From contig JAKCPI010031589.1 in assembly GCA_023213315.1 (NCBI GenBank), forward strand, positions 1 through 64,000: DNA of 64,000 nt, read 5' to 3'. The notes beneath the pieces are model-generated. The model searched no databases. It saw only the letters and a program-made list of their open reading frames with translations, and had not been told where the DNA came from. Source of the DNA: Euborellia annulipes. Lineage: Eukaryota > Arthropoda > Insecta > Dermaptera > Anisolabididae. Within the stretch, counting starts at the first letter, position 1, and each line of letters opens with the position of its first letter. Both the position numbers and the translations under genes were made by a program. Shown one piece after another: positions 53,035-63,618 of this stretch.

Positions 53035-53695
53035 CATGCTGATAGAAGAGCGAAAAAATTGAGGGGGTTAAATAAAAAATTCCCTTTTAAAAAAAAATTA
53101 AAATTTTCATTTTTAAATTAGACGTTTTTGTTTTTTTATATATATATATATAAAAATATTTAGATAATCTTTAATCTATTATGGAATATGCTCACGAATT
53201 TAAGTTATTAAAAAAAAAAATACGTTAAAATGCCTCAGTATTTTCGGACTAAACATTCAATGTGCCCATTAAAGGATTAACCGAATATTTATTTTTCCAA
53301 AATCACCTAAAAAAAAAAAAAAAAAATAATAATAAAATATAATCTACGCATACAATTAATTTTCATTTAGTAATCCATCCAAAACAATATCATCTCTCTT
53401 TGTCTCGCAATATAAACGATGGCTGGAGGTTTCATTACGTTATTTTAGGAATTATAATCATTAAGCCATTATTGTTTTATAATCACACTATTAATCCTTT
53501 TCATTATTAATTTTCATTATTTAGTCCGGCGATAAAATGCTTTATTTAAACTTTAAATAGCTCTTTGCTTTAAAATAGAAATGAAGGGCTCAGTGGAACA
53601 TAGTCATAAGCCACAAAACATTAGTTTCGAGATAGTGACAAAAGTTTAACTCAAATCTGTAAATCAGCCGCTTAATTTAGAATAATTTTCTTTAT
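53035..53695. other. AT-rich spacer
   Basis: No gene; (TA)n and A-runs. Confidence 0.45.
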
Positions 53696-54406
53696 AAAAA
53701 TCTGGTGTGACTGGTCGCACAGCACTCAACTTTCGATTACCGAAGGTAAGTCACACCAGTTTTTGTGTTGAGATATATTTAGTTTCCGCCGATATATTAG
53801 AATTCAAGATGTAAAATTTATAAATATGGGAAAATATTTATATTTTGTTACCATGGCAAACATTTCTTCTATCTTTTCTATGGAGTACAAGAGTAAAGTG
53901 GTCTTCAGAAGATTTCAATCACAAAATGAGAATATTTGTTGAGTGTGGAAGTGGCTGTGATTAATATCTTAAAAGAATGGAAGGAGGTAGCAGCCAGGAA
54001 GGAGTGTCTCCAAAACAATGAAACTCCCAGATATTCGCGACGTTTCGGTCCAAATTTATTTGACCATCATCAGGCAATCAGGAGTTGTCATATGTAAATT
54101 TATATAAATATATTTAATCATATGTTGCTTCGGACTTGTTAATGACATTAAAATTTTGCTCATCTGCAATCGAAGGCTTAGATATGTGAGGAAGTAATCT
54201 ACTTCAAGTTCTACTTCAATCCAATACTTTCTCTCTCTATATATTAACATATCCCACATAGCACTGCAACCAAAAAGCGGACATTTGGACGTCGAAGGGA
54301 CGATGCTGCAACTTTGGGACATCGCAGAACGTCCCTGCGGCGTCGAAATGTCCGATTTTTGGTTGCAGTGCTATGTGGGATATATAGAGGTAAGAGAAAG
54401 TAAAAA
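53696..54406 (+). mobile_element. dhE copy 16 with a foreign interior
   Basis: End A and body to AAAATGAGAATATT (53935), then ~275 bp unrelated to other dhE copies (GCGACGTTTCGGTCC ... GACCATCATCAGG), rejoining at CAATCCAATACTTTCTCTC and ending with end B. A palindromic MITE sits in the end-B loop. Confidence 0.83.
54252..54380. mobile_element. Palindromic MITE with TA target
   Basis: 129 bp, terminal inverted repeats TCCCACATAGCACTGCAACC continuing for about 30 bp, flanked by TA (54250-54251 and 54381-54382). Fits a Tc1/mariner-type MITE. Confidence 0.85.
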
Positions 54407-54456
54407 TTAAAGCCTGCTAAAATTGATTAAATCCCTCAAATGAAAAATAATAAAAA

Positions 54457-54482
54457 TCTATATATATAATTCACTAATGTCC

Positions 54483-54533
<51 letters not shown>

Positions 54534-55022
54534 ACGCTCTATTTAGGCAACTTCCCGTTGGAATTTTGAAATGAAATTTTTTATACATAAAGAGGACCTT
54601 CTCGGGATTACAGGAAAATTATTTTCATCCCGAAATTCCCATAACTTTTTGAGTTATTAATTTTTAAAGTTACTATTTCTCCCATAGGAAATGTATAGAG
54701 AAATATTTAAGTATTCTTTTCATTTGTGTATTCTATGAAGGTAAACAAATCTTCAAACAGGCACTGGTTTGGAATAGTAATGATAATTTTTTTTCATAAT
54801 TAAGAAGAAAAAGCGAGGGTCCGCCGCAGGCGGCCGGAGCCAGCGGCGGGGGGTCCAGGGGGCGAAGCCCCCTGTCTATATGTAAAGGCGGGCGCCACGG
54901 GTTCTCAATAAGAAAAGGCGAGGGTTCGCCGCAGGCGGGCCCGAGCCAGCCGGAGGGGGGTCCAGGGGGCGAAGCCCCCGGCTAGGCGCGAAGCCCGCCG
55001 AAGGGGCGGGCGACGCGGCTAG
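54457..55022 (+). mobile_element. Helitron-1 copy with both ends
   Basis: 5' A|TCTATATATATAATTCACT, (GTCT)n at 54481-54531, conserved body, two copies of the GC-rich 3' module and terminus GGGCGACGCGGCTAG|T. Uninterrupted; the best reference copy (566 bp). Confidence 0.95.
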
Positions 55023-55197
55023 TTATTATATAAATAAATTTTTTATTTTTTATTTTTTTTTTTTTTTAAGAGATCTGATATATAACTCGGATCAAGAGAA
55101 ACAAAACAGGCAGAAACTCGGCTATTATAAGGGATATATATATAATTCTTTAAGATGTGAGGGTTGCATTTTTATTGCCTGAAACGAGATGAATGAA

Positions 55198-55271
55198 TAA
55201 TTAGGGCACTTAATTAAGAAAGGGCGGGCCCGAGCCAATCCGAAGGGGGTCCAGGAGGGCGGATTGGCTAG
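55198..55271 (+). mobile_element. Helitron 3'-end fragment
   Basis: AAAGGGCGGGCCCGAGCCAA ... GGATTGGCTAG|T. Only the 3' module is clear; a 5' end may lie near 55137. Confidence 0.6.
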
Positions 55272-55784
55272 TCATATATTTCATTAGACGCTTTATACTG
55301 CCCAATTAGTCGGGGGGGGGAGGGGGAGAAATCATCCTGAACCCCCCCCCCATCGAAAAATTTCTGGCTACGCCTATTTTATGAATATCTCAAAAATGAC
55401 ACAATGGTGGCTTATGACTATCTTCCACTAAGCCCTTTAAATGATCAAATTACAGATGAAGTGAGACACTATCAAGAGCCATAATAAAATTCTCTAACAG
55501 GAGGCAGAAAATATTTTCAGAAATCGCGTTGGGGATAGAATTTAATCATTTTAAAGTGTAGAGATTGATTACACATAAAGTTAGTTCTTTTAATACCGCC
55601 GTCACCGTTTAACAATAAAAATATTTATTACCATCCATCTGACCTTCTTCTCTCTCTACTTCCAGATTTATTTCATTCGCCCTCCCCCTCCCCCCTCCCT
55701 CCCCCCTCCATTAGTAAATTTTAATCACTAGACAGGCTATAAGATATTTATTCTCATTTCTATTAAAGAGGATGTCTTTTGGCG
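55272..55784. other. Spacer
   Basis: G/C runs near 55310-55350 followed by TTTCTGGCTACGCC (a hAT MITE scrap) and C-rich DNA near 55680-55710. No gene. Confidence 0.45.
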
Positions 55785-56409
55785 TTTTACTTTCTCTTAC
55801 CTCTATATATGAGAGAGAAAGTATTGGATTCATGTCGAGATTTAGACGGATATACACGTTTTGAGGTCCCCTGAATCCAAAAAAGTGATTTCCCGCAAGA
55901 TGGTCTGTCTGTGTGTTCACTTTTAAGCATGAAGGAATTAAGCTAGGAGGTTGAAATTTTATATTTAAGTTAGGCACCCCTTGGGACGTGACAGGAAGCT
56001 TTTAATCAAAATCGGCCAAAAAATACTAGTACTTTATTGATGTACTTTTTCAGTTTTTTTTTTTTTCAATTTTCTCAAAATTCGCTCTAACGATTTTGAT
56101 TAAAATTCAAAAATCAATTATTTTTTAGAATCTCTTTAAAATGTATATTCTCATTTTGTCATTGAAATCTTCTGAAGACCACTTTACTCTTGTACTTCAT
56201 AGGGAAGATAGGAGAAATGGTTGCCATGGCAACAAAATATAAATATTTTCCCATACTTATAAATTTTACATCTTAAATTCCAATATATTGGCGGGAACTA
56301 AATATATGTCGACACAAAATATCTGGTGTGACAAGCACAGAACACAACTTTCGATTACCGAAGGTAAGAGAAAGTTGTGTGCTGTGCGCCAGTCACACCA
56401 GATTTTTCT
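55785..56409 (-). mobile_element. dhE copy 17
   Basis: Full-length minus copy with both hairpins and a very short dinucleotide tract. Confidence 0.86.
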
Positions 56410-57067
56410 TCTTTCGATTTTCTCAAAATTCGCTCTAAGAATTTTGATTAATTTCCATTTTTCTCGGAATTTTCTTTAAAGATTTTAAATTTTCTATTTT
56501 AATTATAACTTTGCTTATTATCCGTTTATTTGTAAATATAAAAAATTGCATTGATGGAATGCTCAGCTATTTTGTCATATTGGATGGGAGGAGTTAACGA
56601 TTTGCAAAACATCTGTTGATTGTATTGAAGATGCTTCCATATCGAAATATTTACAAATAAACGGATAATCCGCAAAAGTATTTATTTTTTGGCCGACGGT
56701 CCTTATAATTAAATTGATCGTCCTTACGGGCCATCTAAAACAATAACAACAACAACAATTTTAAATTTTCTATTTTCTGTATACAAAACAAACTACGATT
56801 GATCTCGTCTCTGAAAAAGTAAAAGGAGTAGCCCCTACTAGTACTTTACAGATGTAGCCTACTTTTTTTAGTTTTTCCAATTTTCTCAAAAATTCGCTCT
56901 CATTTATTTCAAATTTTAAGTACCAATATGAAATTAAGCTAGGTTTTGTCTTTGGGATTCGTGTACAAGTACTTTATTTATTTATTTGGTCAAATCAAAA
57001 TTACAGAAAAAATTCCAATTACAATTTTGATGATTAATGAAAGTAGTAGAATAAGAAAGAAAGAAAA
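56410..57067. other. Spacer with dhE scraps
   Basis: dhE internal fragments at about 56410-56450 and 56820-56930; otherwise no gene. Holds the MITE at 56517-56669. Confidence 0.5.
56517..56669. mobile_element. Small MITE with 23-bp inverted ends
   Basis: Ends ATTATCCGTTTATTTGTAAA and its complement (56517-56539 and 56647-56669). Superfamily not assigned. Confidence 0.65.
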
Positions 57068-57755
57068 AAAAATCTGGTGTGACTGGCGCACAGCACACAA
57101 CTTTCTCTTACCTTCGGTAATCGAAAGTTGTGTACTGTGCTTGTCTCACCAGATTTTTTGTGTCGACATGTATTTAGTTCCCGGCAGTAGGGAATATTTG
57201 AATTCAGATGTAAAATTTATAAGTATCGGAAAATATTTATATTTTGTTACCATGGCAACCATAGGAGAAATTCCTATCTTTCCTATGAAGAACAAGAGTA
57301 AAGTGGTCTTCAGAAGATTTCAATCACAAAATGAGAATATAGATTTTATAGAGAATCTAAAAAATAATTGATTTTTGAATTTTAAAAAAAATCGTTGGAG
57401 CAAATTTTGAGAAAATCGAAAAAAACTGAAAAAGTGCATCAGTAAAGTACTAGTACTTTTTGGCCAATTTTGTTGAAAAGCTTCGTGTCACGTCCCAGGG
57501 GGGTGCCTAACTTAAATATAAAATTTCAACTTCCTAGCTCTTTTTGTTCTTGAGATATTTTGTTCACAGACACACACACAGACACACACGACAGACACAC
57601 AGACAGACAGACCATGTCGCGAAAACCACTTTTTTGGATTCAGGGGGACCTCAAAACGTGAAGATCCATCAAAATCTCGACATCGAATTTTTGACATGAA
57701 ACCAATACTTTCTCTCTCTATATATTAACATATATATAGAGGTACGAGAAAGTAA
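57068..57755 (+). mobile_element. dhE copy 18
   Basis: Full-length plus copy; flanks AAGAAAGAAAG on the left and AAGAAAG on the right may hint at a target repeat, but the site is low-complexity. Confidence 0.86.
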
Positions 57756-57804
57756 AAAAGAAAGAAGTGAAAATAAAAGGAATCTACAATACTTATCTTC
57801 TTTT

Positions 57805-58282
57805 TCTCTTTATATATATAATTCTTCTGTACGTGTGTATGTGACTGAACTCCTCCTAAACGACTGAACCAATTATGATGAAATTTTCTGTGTATGTTTG
57901 TGAGAGTCCCGGACAGGTTTTGTTTCACAAATAACAATAAGTTAATGAGTAATTAACCGTTAAAATAAGAAAAAAATAAAAATTAGGAGAAATAGTTGCC
58001 ATGGTAAGAAAATATAAATATTTACCCATGTTTACGATTTTTTTTAATTTATTTACATTTTGAATTCTAAAATATCGGCGTAAATTTTTTTGTCTGTGTA
58101 CCGGGAGAGTCCCGGAAAGGATATTATTCACAAAAAATCTCAAGTTCATGAATAATTAACCGTTAAAAAATGAAAAGGGAAAATGTATGTACCGGTATGT
58201 ATATAAGTAGGCGAGCAAGGGGGTCCAGGGGCGCAGCCCCGCTAAACGTGAAAGCCCCGCCGAAGGCGGGGCTTGCGTCTAG
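57805..58282 (+). mobile_element. Helitron-2 copy
   Basis: 5' TCTTTATATATATAATTC, body GAACTCCTCCTAAACGACTG AACC, and 3' GCCCCGCCGAAGGCGGGGC hairpin then TTGCGTCTAG|T. The 5' and body sequence differ from Helitron-1. Confidence 0.85.
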
Positions 58283-58289
58283 TAACTTA

Positions 58290-59195
58290 GAAATGTACAT
58301 TCACCAATAATACAGTATAAAATAGCATCAAAAAAGCAGTCAGAAACAACTAGGAGGGAGCCCAATTGCCTCTCAAATTCATTAGGGGGTTATTCCAACC
58401 ATATCAATCATCAATTGATTGGCCTCCTAATATTTCTAAAAATAGGGATCTTTCTCTATAAAGAGTACGCACATATTCCTGGTAGAAAAGATATTTTCTT
58501 CCACCATAATGCATATGTACTGATAGACCTATTTTTCCCAAAAGCTCTGAAGAGTCTACTTGGCCACTAAGTAGCTTAAAAATAAATTTGAGACCAATTT
58601 GTCTCCTTCTATCTTCCAAAGATTCCATCTCGAAAAGATCTAAAAGTTCGGCATAAGGGACCAAATAAGTGTAGAAGCCTGTGTTCTTATAAAAGAGATA
58701 ACGGAGAAATTTTCTCTGTACAGACTCCACACTGGCAATATGGGTTCTTGCTAAAGGATCCCAAATAAGTGCCGCGTATTCGAGACGGGATCTTACAATG
58801 GCAAAATATAGAGTCTTCAGGACCTCAGTACTACCAAAGCATCTGCAGGTGCGAACAACAAAGCCCAACATCCTCAGTGCCCTATTGATAGTTTGGTTTA
58901 TATGGGGAGCAAATGTGAGCCTCTCATCCAAGAGCACCCCCAGATCCTCCTGCTATCTCTTTCCTACAGAGGTTTTCACCCATTAATATGTAGGAGTTAA
59001 TTGAATTTTCCTTCTTTCTACTAAATGTTATGGTGAAACATTTTTTAGCATTTAACTTTAAGCCATTAGCTTTACACCAAATATTTGTATTATTTAGATC
59101 ATTTTGAACATACAAATGATCATTTTCATTGATGATTTCTCTCAAGTATAATACTTTTAATTCAATTTTATCAAAAGAATAGGGAGCCTCGGAGT
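58290..59195 (-). pseudogene. Non-LTR retrotransposon (LINE), 5'-truncated reverse transcriptase C-terminus
   Basis: Minus-strand remnant. 59195-58924 encodes the region downstream of the catalytic box (DLNNTNIWCKANGLKLNAKK); 58937-58404 encodes the C-terminus (LLDERLTFAPHI, FAIVRSRLEYAALIWDP, ESVQRKFLRYLFYK). A frameshift near 58925-58960 separates them. The motif set is that of Jockey/CR1-type LINEs. The catalytic box itself is degraded or absent and the 5' part is missing. No poly(A) is visible near 58290, where Helitron-2 ends. It would have copied RNA into chromosomal DNA; this copy is dead. Confidence 0.85.
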
Positions 59196-59245
59196 CACAA
59201 CGAAGCGCCGATACGCTTTTATTTTAAGTCATAAATATTCTTTTT
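59187..59245. repeat. PAL-Y fragment
   Basis: AGCCTCGGAGTCACAACGAA ... CGCTTTTATTTTAAGTCATA: part of the PAL-Y centre and one arm, touching the LINE break. Confidence 0.55.
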
Positions 59246-59249
59246 ATTT

Positions 59250-59370
59250 TTTCGACTCGGGCGACTTCAAAACGGGTCGATCGATCAAAATCTCGACATC
59301 GAATTTTTGACATGAATCCAATACTTTCTCTCTATATATATATTAAATATAAAGGTAAGAGAAAGTAAAA
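59250..59370 (+). mobile_element. dhE copy 19, end-B part only
   Basis: GATCAAAATCTCGACATCGA through CCAATACTTTCTCTC and GGTAAGAGAAAGTAAAAA. Confidence 0.75.
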
Positions 59371-60011
59371 AACAGAATAAAATAAGAGATTGATCATCAC
59401 AAACGGAGGTAAATTGAAAATAGATATATTTCGATATTTCTCCACCAGAGTGTAGCACCGGTCAAAGGCGCCTGCAATTCCTAGCGATAGGCATTCAAAC
59501 ACGCTAGGGAAAGTAACATGCAACGGAATTTCCAGATTAGGGTTGAGAGATAATACAGAGGTTATTTAATGTCATGTTGCTTTAAAACAGTTATATTGTA
59601 ATGAACATTTCTCAAGATTCCATTCTATTACCTATTCACCGGGGTAACTAGCCTTTGAGGGCAGGGGGGGGGCACTTAACTGGGACGCCGATTTTTGTTG
59701 GAGTTTTTTTTTTTTTTTTAATATTCGAATCTCGTTCGATCTTAAATAAAAAAGCCGGAGATTTCGGTAAAAAGTTGGAAAGCCGGAGGGTTGGCAGCAC
59801 TGGCACTGAATTTATAAAATTCTTCTTTCCAAGCCCTATTCCCGCAGTGCGGGGTCGGCGGAATAGGTTTTTTGTGATCGGAAGATATAGAACAGGCCGG
59901 CCCGTCGCACGGTCTGACGCACTGTTGAAAATATAGAAGGAAGGGACAGACATGTAAACAACAGAAGGACTGCCAGTCCCAGCTCGGGTAGCTCGTACCC
60001 ACAAGGCGTGG
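59371..60011. other. Unrecognised sequence
   Basis: No gene. Moderately GC-rich from 59740 to 60010; short overlapping open frames on both strands show no domain. Confidence 0.4.
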
Positions 60012-60405
60012 GCCCCTATATATACGACGTATAATTCGCTAATGTGTGTCCGTCCGTCTGTCACGCTCTATTTAGGCAACTTCCCGTTGGAATTTTGAAA
60101 TGAAATTTTATATGCATAAAGAAGACCTTCTCGGGATTACAGGAAAATTATTTTCATCCCGAAATTCCTATAACTTTTTGAGTTATTAATTCTTAAAGTT
60201 ACGATTTCTCCCATAGGAAATGCATAGAGAAATATTTATGTATTCTTTTCATTTGTGTATTCCATGAATGTAAACAAGTCCTCAAGCAGGCACTGGATTG
60301 GAATAGTAATGATAATAATTTTCTTTTCATAATGAATAAAAGGCGAGAGTCCGCAGTAGGCGGGTCCGTACCAGCTGGCGGGGGTCCAGGGGCTAAGCCC
60401 CCCGG
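60012..60405 (+). mobile_element. Helitron-1 copy, 3' end eroded
   Basis: Starts near TATATATACGACGTATAATT, then GTCCGTCCGTCTGTCACGC, the body, and one 3' module (GGCGGGGGTCCAGGGGCTAA) without a CTAG end. Confidence 0.8.
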
Positions 60406-61186
60406 TTCAGACCTCCCTTTTTTTAAATATTTTTACTTTCTAATAAAATTTAAATATAAAACTTCTATATACAGAATATAATAATTTTTGTAAAACTATC
60501 AATTTTTCTGGAAAGAATAATTATTCCGTATCTTAAAATCCCCGTCCCTGGGCTATATCTTAGATGCCCTAGATCATGTCGATGTCGGTATGTAGGCCTG
60601 ATGCGCCTAGGGCGGAGGGGAGGGAGCGAGCCCTCCCCCCCTTCGCCCCCACCTAGATACGCTACTGTATCTATTCTATCTTCATGAATATTTAAATTTT
60701 AATTAAAGAGCAATTCTTTTAATCTTTTTTTTATATCAATAAATATAATTTATTTAAGTTTATTTAATATTCTCAACAATGACAATTAATTAAATAATAT
60801 CTTTTATTTAAATTTTATTATTAAAATATTAATGTATCATTATTATTAATTAATGTTTATATAAAATAATAAATTTAATTGTCACCCAGCCGCCAAGGCA
60901 TACGCATCGCCTGGACAACTCTCTGATTAAAGTTTTCTTATGGGGCTCTGCCTCGGCCAAGCAACCACCCCACCCAGTAAAGTTGCTATTCTTCAATACC
61001 CCCTCCCCCTGGTCCACTACCCAGAGGAAGATGCTCTGAACTGCATTAACTGCCGTGGCCGTTGAAACGATCCTGCTGACCTAGAACAGACTACCAGCAT
61101 CGACCAGTCACCTCACCATCCATCTTCAACTACAGATGAGTTTTTCAACATTTTCCCATTTCCCCCTACATTATACTAAATTCTCA
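60406..61186. other. Spacer with a small hAT-like remnant
   Basis: 60598-60668 has inverted ends CTGATGCGCCTAGG / CCTAGATACGCTACTG around G/C runs (MITE remnant). 60880-61140 is GC-richer but matches nothing I recognise. Confidence 0.45.
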
Positions 61187-61729
61187 TCATTACTATATAT
61201 AAAGCGCTAGCCGCTGACTTCCTGTCCCTGGGTGTATGTGCCTGTTCTCTCGCTGATTGACTAGAATTACAGGAAGTGGAGCGGGAGAGGGAAATTTGAA
61301 ACAAGTTATATAACTGCAATTGCAAAATTTCCAAACAGTGGGCAAAAATAAACTTGATGCATTTGCTCGCCGAACGCGTATGTATGATAAACAATAAACG
61401 GTAATACTGCGTACACACCCCACCTTACCGGCGTTAATGCGAGGCTAACGACCGATAAAGCCAATTAATTTGTGTTATTAAAAAAAAAAAAAATCGTACT
61501 TTTTGAAACGACGAGTAACGTAGAAATAATTTGAATCTTTTAAATGTTTTAGGGAATTAATTATAATCAAGTTTTTTTCATTATCTGAACACAAAATTCT
61601 TTTTGGTAGCTTTGTGATTTATGGCCACCTCTTCTCCAGGTCTAACTTTATAGGAGGTCATTAACAATGCAACAAAAAATATCCTAAATTTTAATAAACA
61701 TGCCCACCCAAGGCGGGCTTTGCAGCTAG
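61187..61729 (+). mobile_element. Helitron-3 copy
   Basis: 5' A|TCATTACTATATATAAAGCG and 3' GCCCACCCAAGGCGGGC hairpin then TTTGCAGCTAG|T. A third terminal type; no protein-coding part. Confidence 0.82.
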
Positions 61730-62204
61730 TAATACATATAAAATAACGCTGGCCTGACGAAAAGTTGAAAAACAAACAGAAGATTGTTAGAGAGAGAAAA
61801 GATATTCGTAATCATGTGCTGCTATCTAGCGGAATCGATGAGAACTTTGTAGTCAAACACTTTTAGAACTAAATTTAAATTAGGATTTAATTTTAAAAGA
61901 TAAAATTTATCAAGAATATATATCATCTTGGCAAATAATGAATTAATTCTTTAAATCATATCTTATCTTATACTATTAAACGAGCAATGTACGTTTATTT
62001 GTTTGTTTGTTTATACATATAAACATTAAAAGACCATTAAAATTGGAAAAATAACAGGTAGCATTCCTAACTGGGAAATCCCTGCCATGATATTCATACA
62101 TTTCTCCTTATTAACCCTTCTTTCATGAATTGTCTTTAGAATTAAAACTATTCCTATTATTTCTTTCATTCAAATCCTTTATTCGATCAACTTCTAAATT
62201 TATT
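61730..62204. other. AT-rich spacer
   Basis: (GTTT)n near 61995-62010. No gene. Confidence 0.45.
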
Positions 62205-62209
62205 TTGGA

Positions 62210-62350
62210 TGTTAACATCAATTTTTGACAATTATTTCCTGACAATTTCATTCTCTCTAGCCAATCGAATAGCTTTATCCAAACTTAATTCTTCCTTCAA
62301 TAACAAGTAAGTTTCTTATTCTTCTATCTCGAATCAAAGAACTCTTCCAA
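62210..62350 (-). pseudogene. Possible Ty3/Gypsy gag-region fragment
   Basis: Minus strand, two frames: SLIRDR then LLKEELSLDKAIRLAREN. The pattern 'RD..., LL.E..L.LDKAI..AR..E' is common in Gypsy polyproteins just before the zinc knuckle. It is short and frameshifted, so the call is tentative. Confidence 0.4.
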
Positions 62351-62483
62351 ACTCCAAATTCACAAAACTCTACAAAGAAATAATAAACTCATCAACCCTG
62401 AAATCACTCGATATCGCTCAAAACGTCTTCTCCATTTTAACCATCCCTCACTTGGGATGAGATCAAAATTTTCCGAAGGTTGA

Positions 62484-62785
62484 GTTGGAGAATAATAACT
62501 AGCAGATTTATCGCACCACCTGACGTCCTTTATTTGTCCAGATATTTCGATGCATAGGACACGCATCATCTTCAGTGCCGCAAAGTTATCTGCTTTGGAC
62601 ACAGAGCGGTCATCAGCTTAGAGAAGGCACCTCACTAATTATGTCTAACGCCCCTTTGGCATTCGATAGAACTAGACTAAGCCCACCTACTATATCCTCG
62701 CGGCACTGAAGATGATCCATCGAAATATCTGCCAAATAAAGGACGTCAGGTGGAGCGATAAATCTGCTGGTTATTATTCTCCAAC
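62484..62785. repeat. Fold-back element
   Basis: Arms of ~95 bp: GGAGAATAATAACTAGCAGA ... ATCTTCAGTGCCG at the left and CGGCACTGAAGATGATCC ... GTTATTATTCTCC at the right, about 110 bp apart. Contains CGTCCTTTATTTG motifs. Non-coding. Confidence 0.8.
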
Positions 62786-62829
62786 CCCTTTACTCTACTC
62801 TACTCTACTCATCCCAGCCTACTATTCAA

Positions 62830-62930
62830 TCTGCGTATTTATATTTTAAAGAGCATCTAAAAACTAATAAATATAATGTTTCAACCTCCTAGCTCAATTC
62901 CTCCATGCCTTTAAATTGAACACACACAAT
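62830..62930 (+). mobile_element. dhE internal fragment
   Basis: ATATTTTAAAGAGCATCTAA joined to GTTTCAACCTCCTAGCTCAA and CACACAC; neither hairpin is present. Confidence 0.65.
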
Positions 62931-63072
62931 TCAATTCAATTTATTGTCTAATCTCAACAATACATATTTCTTTTTTTTTCAAACGATTTTCTCTGCGAAA
63001 TCTTAATCTTTATCTGCAAAGAAAATTGTTTTTACACAAAATCCTTTTTCTTTTATTTACATAGCATCTGAA

Positions 63073-63567
63073 CAGGGATGGGCAAAATCCTTTAAAAAGG
63101 ATCTGCGATCCGATCCGCAGATCAAGTCCGACTGCTACAAAGGATCATCAATCCGATCAACAAATCTGGGCAGTTCACGCGATCCGATCCTTCGAAGTCT
63201 ATTTATTTTATTTTATTTAGTTGTTATGTTTTTATTAACACGTTTTTTTCTATTTCTTATAGATCTTATTATACAGAGAAAAAAAATTAACTTAATGGAG
63301 AAGAAAAAAACAATAGATTTTCTCAATTTAAAACTTAAAAAAAAAAAAAGTTTTGAAGGATTAGCGATCCTCTAAAAAGGATCGGAAAATCCAGGATTCT
63401 TGATCCTTTGAAAAGAATCAGCGATCCGATCATAGATCCAGAGAGCAAAATAGATTTCGATCAAAATCCTTAAATCCACCCCTTTTTCGATTCGGTTCCG
63501 AGATCCGGAGATTCTGGATCGGATCGGATCTTCGAATCCAAAAGGATCTCGATCCTGCCCATCCCTG
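63073..63567. mobile_element. hAT-like MITE rich in GGATC/GATCC
   Basis: Ends CAGGGATGGGCA / TGCCCATCCCTG; near-perfect 8-bp duplication CATCTGAA / CATATGAA (63065-63072, 63568-63575). The interior is built from many GGATC, GATCC and CGATCC words, with a T-rich middle. Confidence 0.88.
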
Positions 63568-63618
63568 CATATGAAGAATTATTATCCATCTCAATTCGTC
63601 TATAATTTCTCTCTTTTT

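Noticed and set aside
52754..53121. Overlapping proline-rich and Arg/Gly-rich open frames on both strands
   Set aside because: Entirely a product of the G/A low-complexity tract.
54481..54531. Independent (GTCT)n microsatellite locus (also 39730-39812)
   Set aside because: It is the variable tract of Helitron-1 near its 5' end and moves with the element.
58798..58986. Plus-strand 62-residue open frame
   Set aside because: Shadow of the LINE reverse transcriptase on the other strand.
59648..60064. 138-residue minus-strand protein and the overlapping plus-strand 93-residue frame
   Set aside because: No domain; the two frames lie opposite each other and run into Helitron sequence and homopolymers.
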